Under the pieces are notes generated by a model that had not been told where the DNA came from, ran no database searches, and saw only the letters and a program-made list of their open reading frames with translations. Position numbers and translations under genes: made by a program. A stretch of DNA of 64,000 bases from Kitasatospora papulosa (GTDB taxonomy: Bacteria > Actinomycetota > Actinomycetes > Streptomycetales > Streptomycetaceae), in contig NZ_JNYQ01000001.1 in assembly GCF_000717245.1 (NCBI RefSeq), positions 682,001-746,000 on the forward strand, written 5' to 3'. Every line of letters starts with the position of its first letter. Position 1 is the first letter of the stretch. Below are positions 17,915 through 28,286 of the stretch, one piece after another.

Positions 17915-17968
17915 GACAGTTACTGTCTCGTGAATTGGTTTGTCAACTGTCAGTGGCTGCCATAACGT
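17915..17968 (+). promoter_or_regulatory. Efflux-pump promoter with two TetR half-site clusters
   Basis: GACAGT-T-ACTGTC at 17915-17927 is a perfect dyad. A related sequence, TGTCAACTGTCAG (17941-17953), is its reverse-complement variant. The second overlaps the -35 TTGTCA (17940-17945), which is followed after 17 bases by the -10 TAACGT (17963-17968). The -10 ends 7 bases before the ATG, so the pump mRNA is probably leaderless. Repression by occlusion of the -35 is the natural reading. Confidence 0.72.
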
Positions 17969-17975
17969 CCTGCGC

Positions 17976-19586
17976 ATGACTAGTCGGACCATTGTCGAGA
18001 AGGCGCCGCGGGAGCCCGAAGACACCCTTGCTCCCGCACCCGCGAAGGGCCTGCGCGGCCACCCCTGGCTGACCCTCTTCGCCGTCGCCATCGGCGTGAT
18101 GATGGTGGCGCTCGACGGCACGATCGTCGCCATCGCCAACCCGGCGATCCAGAAGGACCTCGGAGCCTCGCTCGCCGACGTCCAGTGGATCACCAACGGC
18201 TACATGCTCGCCCTCGCGGTCTCCCTGATCACCGCGGGCAAGCTCGGTGACCGCTTCGGCCACCGCCAGACCTTCCTGATAGGCATCGCGGGGTTCGCCG
18301 CCTCCTCGGCGGCCATCGGCCTGTCCGGCAGCGTGACCCTGGTGATCGTCTTCCGGGTGCTCCAGGGCCTCTTCGGCGCCCTGCTGATGCCCGCGGCACT
18401 CGGTCTGCTGCGCGCCACCTTCCCCGCCGAGAAGCTGAACATGGCCATCGGCATCTGGGGCATGGTGATCGGCGCGTCGACCGCGGGCGGCCCCATCCTC
18501 GGTGGCGTACTCGTCGAGCACGTCAGCTGGCAGTCCGTCTTCTTCATCAACGTGCCCGTCGGTGTGCTCGCGCTCCTCTTCGGCCTCGTGATCCTCCGGG
18601 ACCACCGTGCCGAGAACGCGCCGAAGTCCTTCGACATCGGCGGCATCGTCCTGTTGTCGCAGGCGATGTTCTGCTTGATCTGGGCCCTGATCAAGGGCTC
18701 GGAGTGGGGCTGGGGCGACTGGCGGACGATCGGCTTCCTCGGCGCGGCCGTCGTCCTGTTCGTCGTGTTCGCGCTCTCCCAGAAGAACGTCCGCGAGCCG
18801 CTGATCCCCCTGGCCATGTTCCGCTCCGTGCCGCTCTCGGCCGGTGTGGTCCTGATGGTGCTGATGGCGTTCGCCTTCATGGGCGGCCTGTTCTTCGTCA
18901 CGTTCTACCTGCAGAACGTCCACGGCATGAGCCCGGTCGACAGCGGACTGCACCTGCTGCCGCTGACCGGCATGATGATCGTCGGTTCGCCGCTCGCCGG
19001 CGTCGCCATCACCCGGTTCGGCCCGCGCGTGCCGCTGGTCGGCGGCATGGTGTCCGTCGCGATCGCCATGTTCGGCATGTCCCAGCTGACCATCGGCACC
19101 GGCACGCTGACGATGTCGCTCTGGTTCGCCCTCCTCGGATTCGGCCTCGCGCCGGTCATGGTCGGTGCCACCGAGGTCATCGTGGGCAACGCCCCGATGG
19201 AGCTCTCCGGAGTCGCCGGCGGTCTCCAGCAGGCCGCGATGCAGGTCGGCGGCAGCCTCGGCACCGCCGTCCTGGGCGCCGTCATGGCCGCTCAGGTCGA
19301 CGCGGAGCTCGAGGACAACTGGAAGGCCGCGGAGCTCCCGCCGGTCGATCCGGCGCAGCTGGACCAGGCGTCGGCCGCCATCAAGGTCGGGATGCCGCCG
19401 ATCGCCCCCGGCACCCCGCCGGAGATCTCGGTGAAGATCGCGGACGTCGCCCATGACACGTTCGTGTCGGGCATGAGCTCCGCCTTCATGGTCGCGGGCA
19501 TCGTCGCCGTGGTCGCCGCCCTGGTCGCCACGCTCACCAAGCGCGGCGCGAACGCCGAGGCGGGGATGGGCGCAGGCCACATCTGA
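17976..19586 (+). CDS. MFS drug-efflux transporter, DHA2 (EmrB/QacA) family
   Basis: Inner-membrane proton antiporter of 536 aa with about 14 hydrophobic segments. Family motifs are visible: MVALDGTIVAIANPAIQ in helix 1, GKLGDRFGHRQTFLIG as motif A, and the motif C region GPILGGVLVEHVSWQSVFFI. It exports hydrophobic drugs or dyes; the substrate is not readable. The ATG at 17976 is placed by the upstream promoter and has no ribosome site, fitting leaderless translation. It is divergent from, and presumably repressed by, the TetR protein. Confidence 0.93.
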   Translation: MTSRTIVEKAPREPEDTLAPAPAKGLRGHPWLTLFAVAIGVMMVALDGTIVAIANPAIQKDLGASLADVQWITNGYMLALAVSLITAGKLGDRFGHRQTFLIGIAGFAASSAAIGLSGSVTLVIVFRVLQGLFGALLMPAALGLLRATFPAEKLNMAIGIWGMVIGASTAGGPILGGVLVEHVSWQSVFFINVPVGVLALLFGLVILRDHRAENAPKSFDIGGIVLLSQAMFCLIWALIKGSEWGWGDWRTIGFLGAAVVLFVVFALSQKNVREPLIPLAMFRSVPLSAGVVLMVLMAFAFMGGLFFVTFYLQNVHGMSPVDSGLHLLPLTGMMIVGSPLAGVAITRFGPRVPLVGGMVSVAIAMFGMSQLTIGTGTLTMSLWFALLGFGLAPVMVGATEVIVGNAPMELSGVAGGLQQAAMQVGGSLGTAVLGAVMAAQVDAELEDNWKAAELPPVDPAQLDQASAAIKVGMPPIAPGTPPEISVKIADVAHDTFVSGMSSAFMVAGIVAVVAALVATLTKRGANAEAGMGAGHI

Positions 19587-19650
19587 TCACCCTGCGACAC
19601 CTGGACGGCCCCGGGCAGCCCCTCGGCCCCACGCGTCAACACAGCGCATC

Positions 19651-19686
19651 CGACAGCCCCGCCGGACGGTTCCGGCGGGGCTGTCG
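19651..19686 (+). terminator. Hairpin terminator after the efflux pump
   Basis: Perfect 16-base arms, CGACAGCCCCGCCGGA and TCCGGCGGGGCTGTCG, with a 4-base loop, 65 bases after the stop. No U-tract follows, as is common in Streptomyces. Confidence 0.8.
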
Positions 19687-19794
19687 CCTATCAGGATGGT
19701 CCGCCGACGGCGCCCTTCCCGGCCCTTGCCTCCGCAGGTCAGAGTGCGGACACGCGAGCCACCCGGCCCGCTCGACCACGGGGGTTGATCCACC

Positions 19795-20223
19795 ATGCGC
19801 ACCACGTTCCTCGCCGCCGCCCTGGCGGCCACCGCACTCGTCCCGGCCACCGCTCCGTCCTCGGGCGCCGCACCGGCCGGCCACCACGGGGCCACCGGGC
19901 AGCAGCACGCCCGCAGCGCCCCGCAGGCCGCACCGGCAGGGCTCGCGCCGTGCGGCTCGGGCCAGCTCTGCCTCTGGGCGAAGCCCGACTTCAAGGGGGC
20001 CGTCCAGGCCCACGAACTCTCCACCGTCGACATCGAGAGCTGCGTACCCCTGCCGGTCGGCTCCTCCGCGCAGGCACTGGTGAACCGGACCGGGCGGCCC
20101 GTCACCACCTACCAGTCGGCCGAGTGCGCCGAGACGGGCGAGTTCGAGACCTACCCGGGCGGCGGCACCTGGGTGCCCCGGTCCCCGTACACGGTGAGGG
20201 CCTTCAAGATCTGGGAGAGCTGA
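19795..20223 (+). CDS. Secreted peptidase-inhibitor-family-I36-like protein
   Basis: Exported protein of 142 aa with a signal peptide (MRTTFLAAALAATALVPATA, cleavage near SSGAA). A mature beta/gamma-crystallin-like domain starts at PCGSGQLCLWAKPDFKG and has four cysteines suited to disulfides. This layout matches the I36 (SMI-type) inhibitor family of Streptomyces, which inhibits secreted metalloproteases. The match rests on pattern and not a search. It stands alone, convergent with aceE. Confidence 0.75.
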   Translation: MRTTFLAAALAATALVPATAPSSGAAPAGHHGATGQQHARSAPQAAPAGLAPCGSGQLCLWAKPDFKGAVQAHELSTVDIESCVPLPVGSSAQALVNRTGRPVTTYQSAECAETGEFETYPGGGTWVPRSPYTVRAFKIWES

Positions 20224-20244
20224 GCGGACCCGGGCCCGGACACG

Positions 20245-20284
20245 CCGGAGGGCGGCGGGGTCCTCGGACCCCGCCGCCCTCCGG
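20245..20284. terminator. Bidirectional hairpin between the I36-like gene and aceE
   Basis: Very strong hairpin with 19-base arms (CCGGAGGGCGGCGGGGTCC and its exact complement) around a 2-base centre. It is placed between convergent stop codons and serves both strands. Confidence 0.85.
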
Positions 20285-20298
20285 TTCCGCCAGGAGCG

Positions 20299-23040
<2,742 letters not shown>

Positions 23041-23520
23041 GCTGTTCCTTCGCTGCTCGGTGATGCTCTTCGGGGCCTGGTCGCGGGGAACGTACCCCCG
23101 CGTCGGAGGCGTAAGCCGTCTCCATCGTGTACCGCGAGGACCTAAACGTCACCTCTACTGTGGGGTAACACAAGGTTCCCGGACACCGTGTCCGGGCACC
23201 AGTACCAGCAGCGCGAGGGCGACCCTGCCCAAACCGCAACCATACGCCCGACCCGGCCAAGCGTTCCCAAAGCCCGTTCGAATCCGAATGGCGGAGCGAA
23301 ACGGCATAAGCTGAGGAAGGACGTAAAGGGTCCGGACAGCATTTCCGGCCCCGCAGGAGACATGCCGGACGTTGCGGTGACGTGGCAGGGAACGTCACCG
23401 TTTAGGCGGTCTCGGACGCCGGGTACTTGCGCGATTCGCCGAGCCCGTGTGGACTACGGCCAATGCCCCGCGCACGCGCGTGGCTGAAGCATTTTCCGAA
23501 ACATGATCAGGAGGCAACCC
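23041..23520. other. Divergent intergenic region between aceE and the DUF3052 gene
   Basis: 480 bases without a credible gene on either strand. It should contain both promoters. A perfect palindrome sits at 23178-23196, and the DUF3052 ribosome site AGGAGG is at 23509-23514. I could not assign -35/-10 pairs with confidence. Confidence 0.6.
23178..23196. promoter_or_regulatory. Palindrome upstream of aceE
   Basis: CCCGGACAC-C-GTGTCCGGG has perfect 9-base arms around one base. It lies 138 bases upstream of aceE and 325 bases upstream of the divergent gene. This is a typical operator size for a dimeric regulator; which one is unknown. Confidence 0.5.
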
Positions 23521-23958
23521 GTGAGCGCGACCGCGGACCACGCGGAGGAACGGACCAACACGGCCGTCAGGCTTGGGTTCGAACCCGGACAGGTGGTCCA
23601 GGAGATCGGCTACGACGACGACGTCGAGCAGGAGCTCCGTGAGGGCATTGAGGCCACAATCGGCCAGGAACTCGTCGACGAGGACTACGACGACGTCGCT
23701 GACGTCGTCCTGCTCTGGTTCCGCGACGAGGACGGCGACCTTACGGACGCGCTGGTGGATGCCATTGGTCTGATCGAGGACGGTGGCACGGTCTGGCTGC
23801 TGACGCCCAAGACCGGCCGAGACGGATACGTCGAGCCGAGCGACATCAACGAGGCTGCCCAGACAGCTGGTCTTGCCCAGACCAAGAGCATCAACGCGGG
23901 CAAGGACTGGACGGGCAGCCGTCTGGTCACCCCCAAGGGGGCCAAGGCCAAGCGCTGA
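23521..23958 (+). CDS. DUF3052 family protein
   Basis: Acidic cytosolic protein of 145 aa, conserved in actinobacteria but without an assigned function that I can defend. It opens with AVRLGFEPGQVVQEIGYDDD, has a long acidic stretch (LVDEDYDDVADVVLLWFRDE) and ends in a basic tail, TPKGAKAKR. The GTG at 23521 follows AGGAGG at 6 bases. It is divergent from aceE and followed by a hairpin. Confidence 0.85.
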   Translation: MSATADHAEERTNTAVRLGFEPGQVVQEIGYDDDVEQELREGIEATIGQELVDEDYDDVADVVLLWFRDEDGDLTDALVDAIGLIEDGGTVWLLTPKTGRDGYVEPSDINEAAQTAGLAQTKSINAGKDWTGSRLVTPKGAKAKR

Positions 23959-23977
23959 GCTCTTCCATCACGACCGG

Positions 23978-24010
23978 AGGCCCCCGACGGCACCACGCCG
24001 AAGGGGGCCT
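23978..24010 (+). terminator. Hairpin terminator after the DUF3052 gene
   Basis: Arms AGGCCCCC (23978-23985) and GGGGGCCT (24003-24010) with inner CGGC/GCCG pairing, 20 bases after the stop. Confidence 0.75.
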
Positions 24011-24124
24011 TCGTACGCGCCGCCGCGGTTCTGCCCGGGTTCCGCGGGGGACGCTGCGTAGGGTGGGTTTCACCCGGACGGCTCAGAGCCGGGAAGTGTG
24101 ACGTCACCGAAGGGATGCTTGTAC

Positions 24125-24583
24125 ATGGCGATCGAGGCCGGCACGAAGGCTCCGGATTTCGAGCTGAAGGACAACCACGGGCGGACCGTGAAGCTCTCGG
24201 ACTTCCGGGGCGAGAAGAACGTGGTGCTGCTCTTCTACCCCTTCGCCTTCACCGGCGTCTGCACGGGGGAGCTGTGCGCGCTCCGTGACGAGCTGCCGAC
24301 GTTCGAGAACGACGACACCCAGCTCCTCGCGGTCTCCAACGACTCGATCCACACCCTGCGCGTCTTCGCCGAGCAGGAAGGGCTCGAGTACCCGCTGCTG
24401 TCGGACTTCTGGCCGCACGGGGAGACCTCGCGGGCGTACGGCGTCTTCGACGAGGACAAGGGCTGCGCGGTGCGCGGCACGTTCATCATCGACAAGGAGG
24501 GCGTCGTCCGCTGGACCGTGGTCAACGGCCTGCCGGACGCGCGTGACCTGAACGACTACATCAAGGCACTCGACTCGATCTGA
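24125..24583 (+). CDS. AhpE-like peroxiredoxin
   Basis: Thiol peroxidase (152 aa) that reduces peroxides. The peroxidatic cysteine is C46 in FTGVCTGELC, with a second cysteine at C51 only five residues away, so a short-range disulfide is possible in addition to the one-Cys mechanism of AhpE. The thioredoxin-fold pieces APDFELKDNHGRTVKLSDF and CAVRGTFIIDKEGVVRW are typical. The ATG at 24125 (MAIEAGTKAP) is preferred to an upstream in-frame ATG. It directly precedes the Ter locus, and a shared stress context is plausible. Confidence 0.93.
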   Translation: MAIEAGTKAPDFELKDNHGRTVKLSDFRGEKNVVLLFYPFAFTGVCTGELCALRDELPTFENDDTQLLAVSNDSIHTLRVFAEQEGLEYPLLSDFWPHGETSRAYGVFDEDKGCAVRGTFIIDKEGVVRWTVVNGLPDARDLNDYIKALDSI

Positions 24584-24671
24584 TCCGTGGTGGACGGGGG
24601 ACCGGACGCCTCCGGTTCTCCCCGGAGGACCCGGCCCCCCGCTCGGCCCGTGACCGGGGGTCCGTGATGTG

Positions 24672-24706
24672 CCGGATCCGGGGTTTGCGACCGCCCGGAT
24701 CCGGGG
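24672..24706. repeat. Paired CCGGATCCGGGG direct repeat
   Basis: Two identical 12-base copies at 24672-24683 and 24695-24706, 23 bases apart, each containing the palindrome CCGGATCCGG. They lie between the peroxiredoxin gene and the first terD-like gene and could be regulatory. Confidence 0.5.
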
Positions 24707-24721
24707 ATCTCCTGGCGGCGA

Positions 24722-24746
24722 CCGGCCAAAAGCCTGTTTTGGCCGG
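24722..24746. terminator. Hairpin between the peroxiredoxin gene and the Ter locus
   Basis: Perfect 10-base arms CCGGCCAAAA and TTTTGGCCGG with a 5-base loop. It could end peroxiredoxin transcription, but it touches the putative terD promoter elements, so an operator or attenuator role is equally possible. Confidence 0.5.
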
Positions 24747-24773
24747 GAACCGGTCACTAGGATCCAATCGTTG
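24745..24773 (+). promoter_or_regulatory. Candidate stress-sigma promoter for the first terD-like gene
   Basis: GGGAAC (24745-24750), a 19-base spacer and GTTG (24770-24773) resemble the SigR/ECF promoter pattern GGGAAT...GTTG. A housekeeping-type -10, TAGGAT, is also present at 24758-24763 without a good -35. Either would give a leader of about 60-70 bases. The match is by eye only. Confidence 0.4.
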
Positions 24774-24839
24774 ATCCGATGCCAACGCACGACGGGGGCG
24801 CTGGTGTCTGCCGGCCCTCTCTAAACTTTTGGAGGACTC

Positions 24840-25415
24840 GTGGGAGTCAGCCTCAGCAAGGGCGGCAACGTCTCGCTGACCAAGGCCGCGCCGAACCTGA
24901 CCGCGGTCATCGTCGGTCTGGGCTGGGATGCCCGGACGACCACCGGCGGTGACTTCGACCTCGACGCCAGCGCTCTGCTGACGAACGCCGAGGGCAAGGT
25001 CGGCAGCGACGGGAATTTCGTCTTCTTCAACAACCTCAAGAGCCCCGACGGCTCCGTCGAGCACACCGGTGACAACCTCACCGGTGAGGGCGAGGGCGAC
25101 GACGAGGTCATCAAGGTCAACCTCTCGGGCGTCCCCGCCGACGTCGACAAGATCGTCTTCCCGGTCTCGATCTACGAGGCCGAGAGCCGTCAGCAGAGCT
25201 TCGGCCAGGTCCGCAACGCGTACATCCGCGTGGTGAACCAGGCGGACAACAGCGAGCTCGCCCGCTACGACCTGAGCGAGGACGCCTCGACGGAGACCGC
25301 CATGGTCTTCGGCGAGCTCTACCGCAACGGCGCGGAGTGGAAGTTCCGCGCCATCGGCCAGGGGTACGCCTCGGGTCTGCGCGGCATCGCGCAGGACTTC
25401 GGCGTCAACGTCTGA
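24840..25415 (+). CDS. TerD-family calcium-binding stress protein, copy 1
   Basis: Complete single-domain TerD protein of 191 aa. The calcium-binding signatures are clear: DFDLDASALL (about residues 39-48) and SPDGSVEHTGDNLTGEGEGDDE (about 65-86). The C-terminal block ELARYDLSEDASTETAMVFGELYR is also diagnostic. The GTG start follows GGAGG. TerD proteins are cytosolic or membrane-associated and take part in tellurite, phage and other stress resistance, as well as in development in S. coelicolor. It heads a same-strand run with a second TerD and TerC. Confidence 0.95.
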   Translation: MGVSLSKGGNVSLTKAAPNLTAVIVGLGWDARTTTGGDFDLDASALLTNAEGKVGSDGNFVFFNNLKSPDGSVEHTGDNLTGEGEGDDEVIKVNLSGVPADVDKIVFPVSIYEAESRQQSFGQVRNAYIRVVNQADNSELARYDLSEDASTETAMVFGELYRNGAEWKFRAIGQGYASGLRGIAQDFGVNV

Positions 25416-25418
25416 CCT

Positions 25419-25440
25419 GGTCCGGAGGAAGCTCCGGACC
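25419..25440 (+). terminator. Hairpin after the first terD-like gene
   Basis: GGTCCGGA / TCCGGACC arms with a 6-base loop, starting 4 bases after the stop. It may reduce read-through into the second copy or stabilise the upstream message. Confidence 0.6.
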
Positions 25441-25566
25441 CTTCAGCTCCATCCCGTCCGGCGCCGCACCATGTGCGGCGCCGGACGCGCTCGGCCGAGC
25501 GCCCCGCGTCCGTCAGGCGCCCGTGCCGGGCAGGCAGGACCGTCATCGACTCGGGGAGGACACACC

Positions 25567-26142
25567 ATGGGCGTCACGCTCGCCAAGGGAGGCAATGTCT
25601 CCCTCTCCAAGGCCGCACCCAATCTCACGCAGGTGCTGGTCGGGCTCGGCTGGGACGCACGATCCACGACGGGAGCCGACTTCGACCTGGACGCCAGCGC
25701 ACTGCTGTGCCAGTCGGGCCGGGTCCTCGGCGACGAGTGGTTCGTGTTCTACAACAACCTCACCAGCCCCGACGGCTCCGTCGAGCACACCGGTGACAAC
25801 CTCACGGGGGAGGGCGACGGCGACGACGAGTCCGTCATCGTGAACCTCACGCAGGTGCCGGCGCACTGCGACAAGATCCTTTTCCCGGTCTCCATCCATG
25901 AAGCCGACAATCGTGGGCAGACATTCGGTCAGGTCAGCAATGCCTTCATCCGCGTGGTCAACCAGGCGGACGGGCAGGAACTGGCACGGTACGACCTCAC
26001 CGAGGACGCGTCGACGGAGACGGCGATGATCTTCGGCGAGCTCTACCGATATGGCGGGGAGTGGAAATTCCGTGCAGTCGGACAGGGGTACGCGTCCGGG
26101 CTCCGCGGCATCGCTCTAGACTTCGGGGTCAACGTTTCGTAA
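25567..26142 (+). CDS. TerD-family calcium-binding stress protein, copy 2
   Basis: Protein of 191 aa, very similar to copy 1 along its whole length, so a tandem duplication. DFDLDASALL and the acidic loop SPDGSVEHTGDNLTGEGDGDDE are conserved. It differs by having two cysteines (LLCQSGRV and PAHCDKILF) that copy 1 lacks, which may indicate a redox or metal role. The ATG at 25567 follows GGGGAGGA. Same strand as TerC, 71 bases upstream of it. Confidence 0.95.
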   Translation: MGVTLAKGGNVSLSKAAPNLTQVLVGLGWDARSTTGADFDLDASALLCQSGRVLGDEWFVFYNNLTSPDGSVEHTGDNLTGEGDGDDESVIVNLTQVPAHCDKILFPVSIHEADNRGQTFGQVSNAFIRVVNQADGQELARYDLTEDASTETAMIFGELYRYGGEWKFRAVGQGYASGLRGIALDFGVNVS

Positions 26143-26213
26143 AGCCGCGCACGGCGCGGGGGAGCCCCGTACTCAACCGGGGGAGACCCGTTACACACAT
26201 GATGGGGTAGCCA

Positions 26214-27365
26214 GTGCTTCTGAAAACCTTCGGCTGGTCGTTCGCGGTGACCGCGCTCGGCCTGGTCGCAGCGGTGTTCTACGGGGGGTGGCAGGCATTC
26301 GGCATCGTCGCGATCCTGTCGGTCCTCGAGATCTCGCTGTCCTTCGACAACGCGGTGATCAACGCCGGAATCCTGAAGAAGATGAATGCCTTCTGGCAGA
26401 AGATCTTCCTCACCGTCGGTGTGCTCATCGCGGTCTTCGGTATGCGGCTGGTCTTCCCCGTGGTGATCGTGGCCATCAGCGCTCAGCTGGGGCCGATCGA
26501 GGCCATCGACCTCTCCTTCAACGACCCTGACCGGTACAAGGAACTGGTGACGGACGCCCATCCGTCGATCGCCGCGTTCGGTGGCATGTTCCTGCTCATG
26601 ATCTTCCTCGACTTCATCTTCGAGGACCGTGACATCCAGTGGCTGCGCTGGATCGAGCGCCCGCTCGCGAAGCTCGGCAAGGTCGACATGCTGTCGGTCT
26701 GCGTCGCGCTGATCGTCCTGCTGGTCTCGGCCATGACGTTCGCGACCCACGCGCACCAGCACGGCGGGGGTCACGCCGACAAGGCGTCGACCGTCATGCT
26801 CTCGGGCATCGCCGGTCTGATCACCTACCTCGTGGTCGGCGGCCTCTCCGGATTCTTCGAGAACAAGCTCGAAGAGGAGGAGGAGCGCGAGCAGGAGGCC
26901 GAGGAAGAGGCCAAGAAGGCCGGCAAGCCGGTCTCCGGGGTGCTCCTCGCGGGCAAGGCCGCGTTCTTCATGTTCCTCTACCTCGAGGTCCTCGACGCGT
27001 CCTTCTCGTTCGACGGTGTCATCGGCGCCTTCGCCATCACCAACGAGATCGTCCTGATGGCCCTCGGTCTCGGTATCGGCGCCATGTACGTCCGTTCGCT
27101 CACCGTGTACCTGGTCCGCCAGGGCACGCTGGACGACTACGTCTACCTGGAGCACGGCGCGCACTACGCGATCGGCGCCCTGTCGGTCATCCTGCTCGTC
27201 ACCATCCAGTACGAGATCAACGAGCTCATCACCGGCTCCGTCGGGGTCATCCTGATCGGCTGGTCCTTCTGGTCCTCGGTGCGGCGCAACAAGGCGATCG
27301 AGGCGGCCGGCGGCGAAGGCGGCGGCGGCTCCGATTCCAAGGCGGAAGTCACCTCCGGGGTGTGA
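26214..27365 (+). CDS. TerC-related DUF475 membrane protein
   Basis: Integral membrane protein of 383 aa with eight or nine hydrophobic segments, of the DUF475/TerC group. Two charged intramembrane motifs suited to cation binding are visible: LEISLSFDNAVIN (about residues 38-50) and LDASFSFDGVIGAFA (about 260-274). A histidine-rich loop (HAHQHGGGHADK) and a glutamate/lysine-rich coiled loop (LEEEEEREQEAEEEAKKAG) face the aqueous sides. TerC-group proteins are linked to metal ion movement and form membrane complexes with TerD-type proteins. The GTG at 26214 was taken as start. Confidence 0.92.
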   Translation: MLLKTFGWSFAVTALGLVAAVFYGGWQAFGIVAILSVLEISLSFDNAVINAGILKKMNAFWQKIFLTVGVLIAVFGMRLVFPVVIVAISAQLGPIEAIDLSFNDPDRYKELVTDAHPSIAAFGGMFLLMIFLDFIFEDRDIQWLRWIERPLAKLGKVDMLSVCVALIVLLVSAMTFATHAHQHGGGHADKASTVMLSGIAGLITYLVVGGLSGFFENKLEEEEEREQEAEEEAKKAGKPVSGVLLAGKAAFFMFLYLEVLDASFSFDGVIGAFAITNEIVLMALGLGIGAMYVRSLTVYLVRQGTLDDYVYLEHGAHYAIGALSVILLVTIQYEINELITGSVGVILIGWSFWSSVRRNKAIEAAGGEGGGGSDSKAEVTSGV

Positions 27366-27392
27366 CCCGGTAGGGAACGAGGAACGCTCTCT

Positions 27393-27459
27393 CTGCGGGG
27401 CGGCCCACGGCGGCGGTTCTCCGGGAACACCCGGACCCGACCCGGTGGCCGCCCCGCAG
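27393..27459 (+). terminator. Long hairpin after the TerC-like gene
   Basis: CTGCGGGGCGGCC (27393-27405) pairs exactly with GGCCGCCCCGCAG (27447-27459), 27 bases after the stop. It separates the terD-terD-terC transcript from the next gene. Confidence 0.75.
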
Positions 27460-27518
27460 TGGCGTGCGGGGCGTGTGGGCGGGGTCGGGCGTTACTACGG
27501 ATAGGTATGGGGGTTGGG

Positions 27519-28253
27519 ATGGCCTTCTGGGACGGCCTTTTTCCGCGCCGGGCGGCGCAGTTCGAGTCGGGTAACTCCGCGACGAACTCGATCGTGCTCT
27601 CCAAGCGCAATGCCACGGTCTCGCTGAACAAGCAGGGCGCGCTGTCGGGCAATCTGCGCGTCAACCTGTCGTGGCGGATGCGTACGTCGGACATCGGCGG
27701 GAGGTCGCGGCAGAGCGGCCGGCTGCTGCGGCCGCTGAAACTCTTCAAGCCCGAGGTGGTGCAGGCGCACACCCAGGGCATGGTCAACGTCGACCTCGAC
27801 CTCGGCTGCATGTACGAACTGGCCGACGGGACGAGGGGGGTGGTGCAGCCCCTGGGCAACCTCATAGGCGACCTGAACGCGGCCCCCTACATCAGGCTCA
27901 GCGGCGACGACCGCTTCGGGGCGCCCTCGGGCGAGACCGTCTACGTGAACCTCGACAAGCGCGACGAGATCAAGCGCCTGCTGTTCTTCGTGTACATCTA
28001 CGACCAGACGCCCGCCTTCGACCGTACGCACGCCAAGGTCACCCTCTACCCGGGCAACGGTCCGCGCATCGAGATCGAGCTGGACGAGAGGGCCCCGCAG
28101 GCCCGCTCCTGCGCCGTGTTCACCGTGGACAACACCAAGGGCGAACTCGTGGTGCGCCGCGAGGTGAAGTTCGTCTACGGCTTCCAGTCGGAGCTCGACC
28201 GCATGTACGGCTTCGGTATGCAGTGGGGACGCGGCTACAAGACGCGGGCCTGA
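27519..28253 (+). CDS. TerA-like tellurium-resistance protein
   Basis: Protein of 244 aa related to the C-terminal half of TerA, with a TerD-like beta sandwich: MVNVDLDLGCMYELADGTRG (about residues 88-107), SGDDRFGAPSGETVYVNLD, and the closing KGELVVRREVKFVYGFQSELDRMYGFGMQWGRGYK. The calcium loop is partly conserved (NLIGDLNAAPYIRLSGDDR). The ATG at 27519 was preferred; an ATG four codons upstream (27507) is possible. It stands on the same strand as TerC but behind a terminator, so it may have its own promoter. Confidence 0.85.
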   Translation: MAFWDGLFPRRAAQFESGNSATNSIVLSKRNATVSLNKQGALSGNLRVNLSWRMRTSDIGGRSRQSGRLLRPLKLFKPEVVQAHTQGMVNVDLDLGCMYELADGTRGVVQPLGNLIGDLNAAPYIRLSGDDRFGAPSGETVYVNLDKRDEIKRLLFFVYIYDQTPAFDRTHAKVTLYPGNGPRIEIELDERAPQARSCAVFTVDNTKGELVVRREVKFVYGFQSELDRMYGFGMQWGRGYKTRA

Positions 28254-28286
28254 GTGGGCGCGGTGGAGGGCCGCCGCGCCCCCGGC

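Noticed and set aside
23571..23590. GGGTTCGAACCC sequence resembling a tRNA T arm
   Set aside because: It lies inside the DUF3052 gene (GFEPGQVV), and no acceptor or anticodon arms accompany it.
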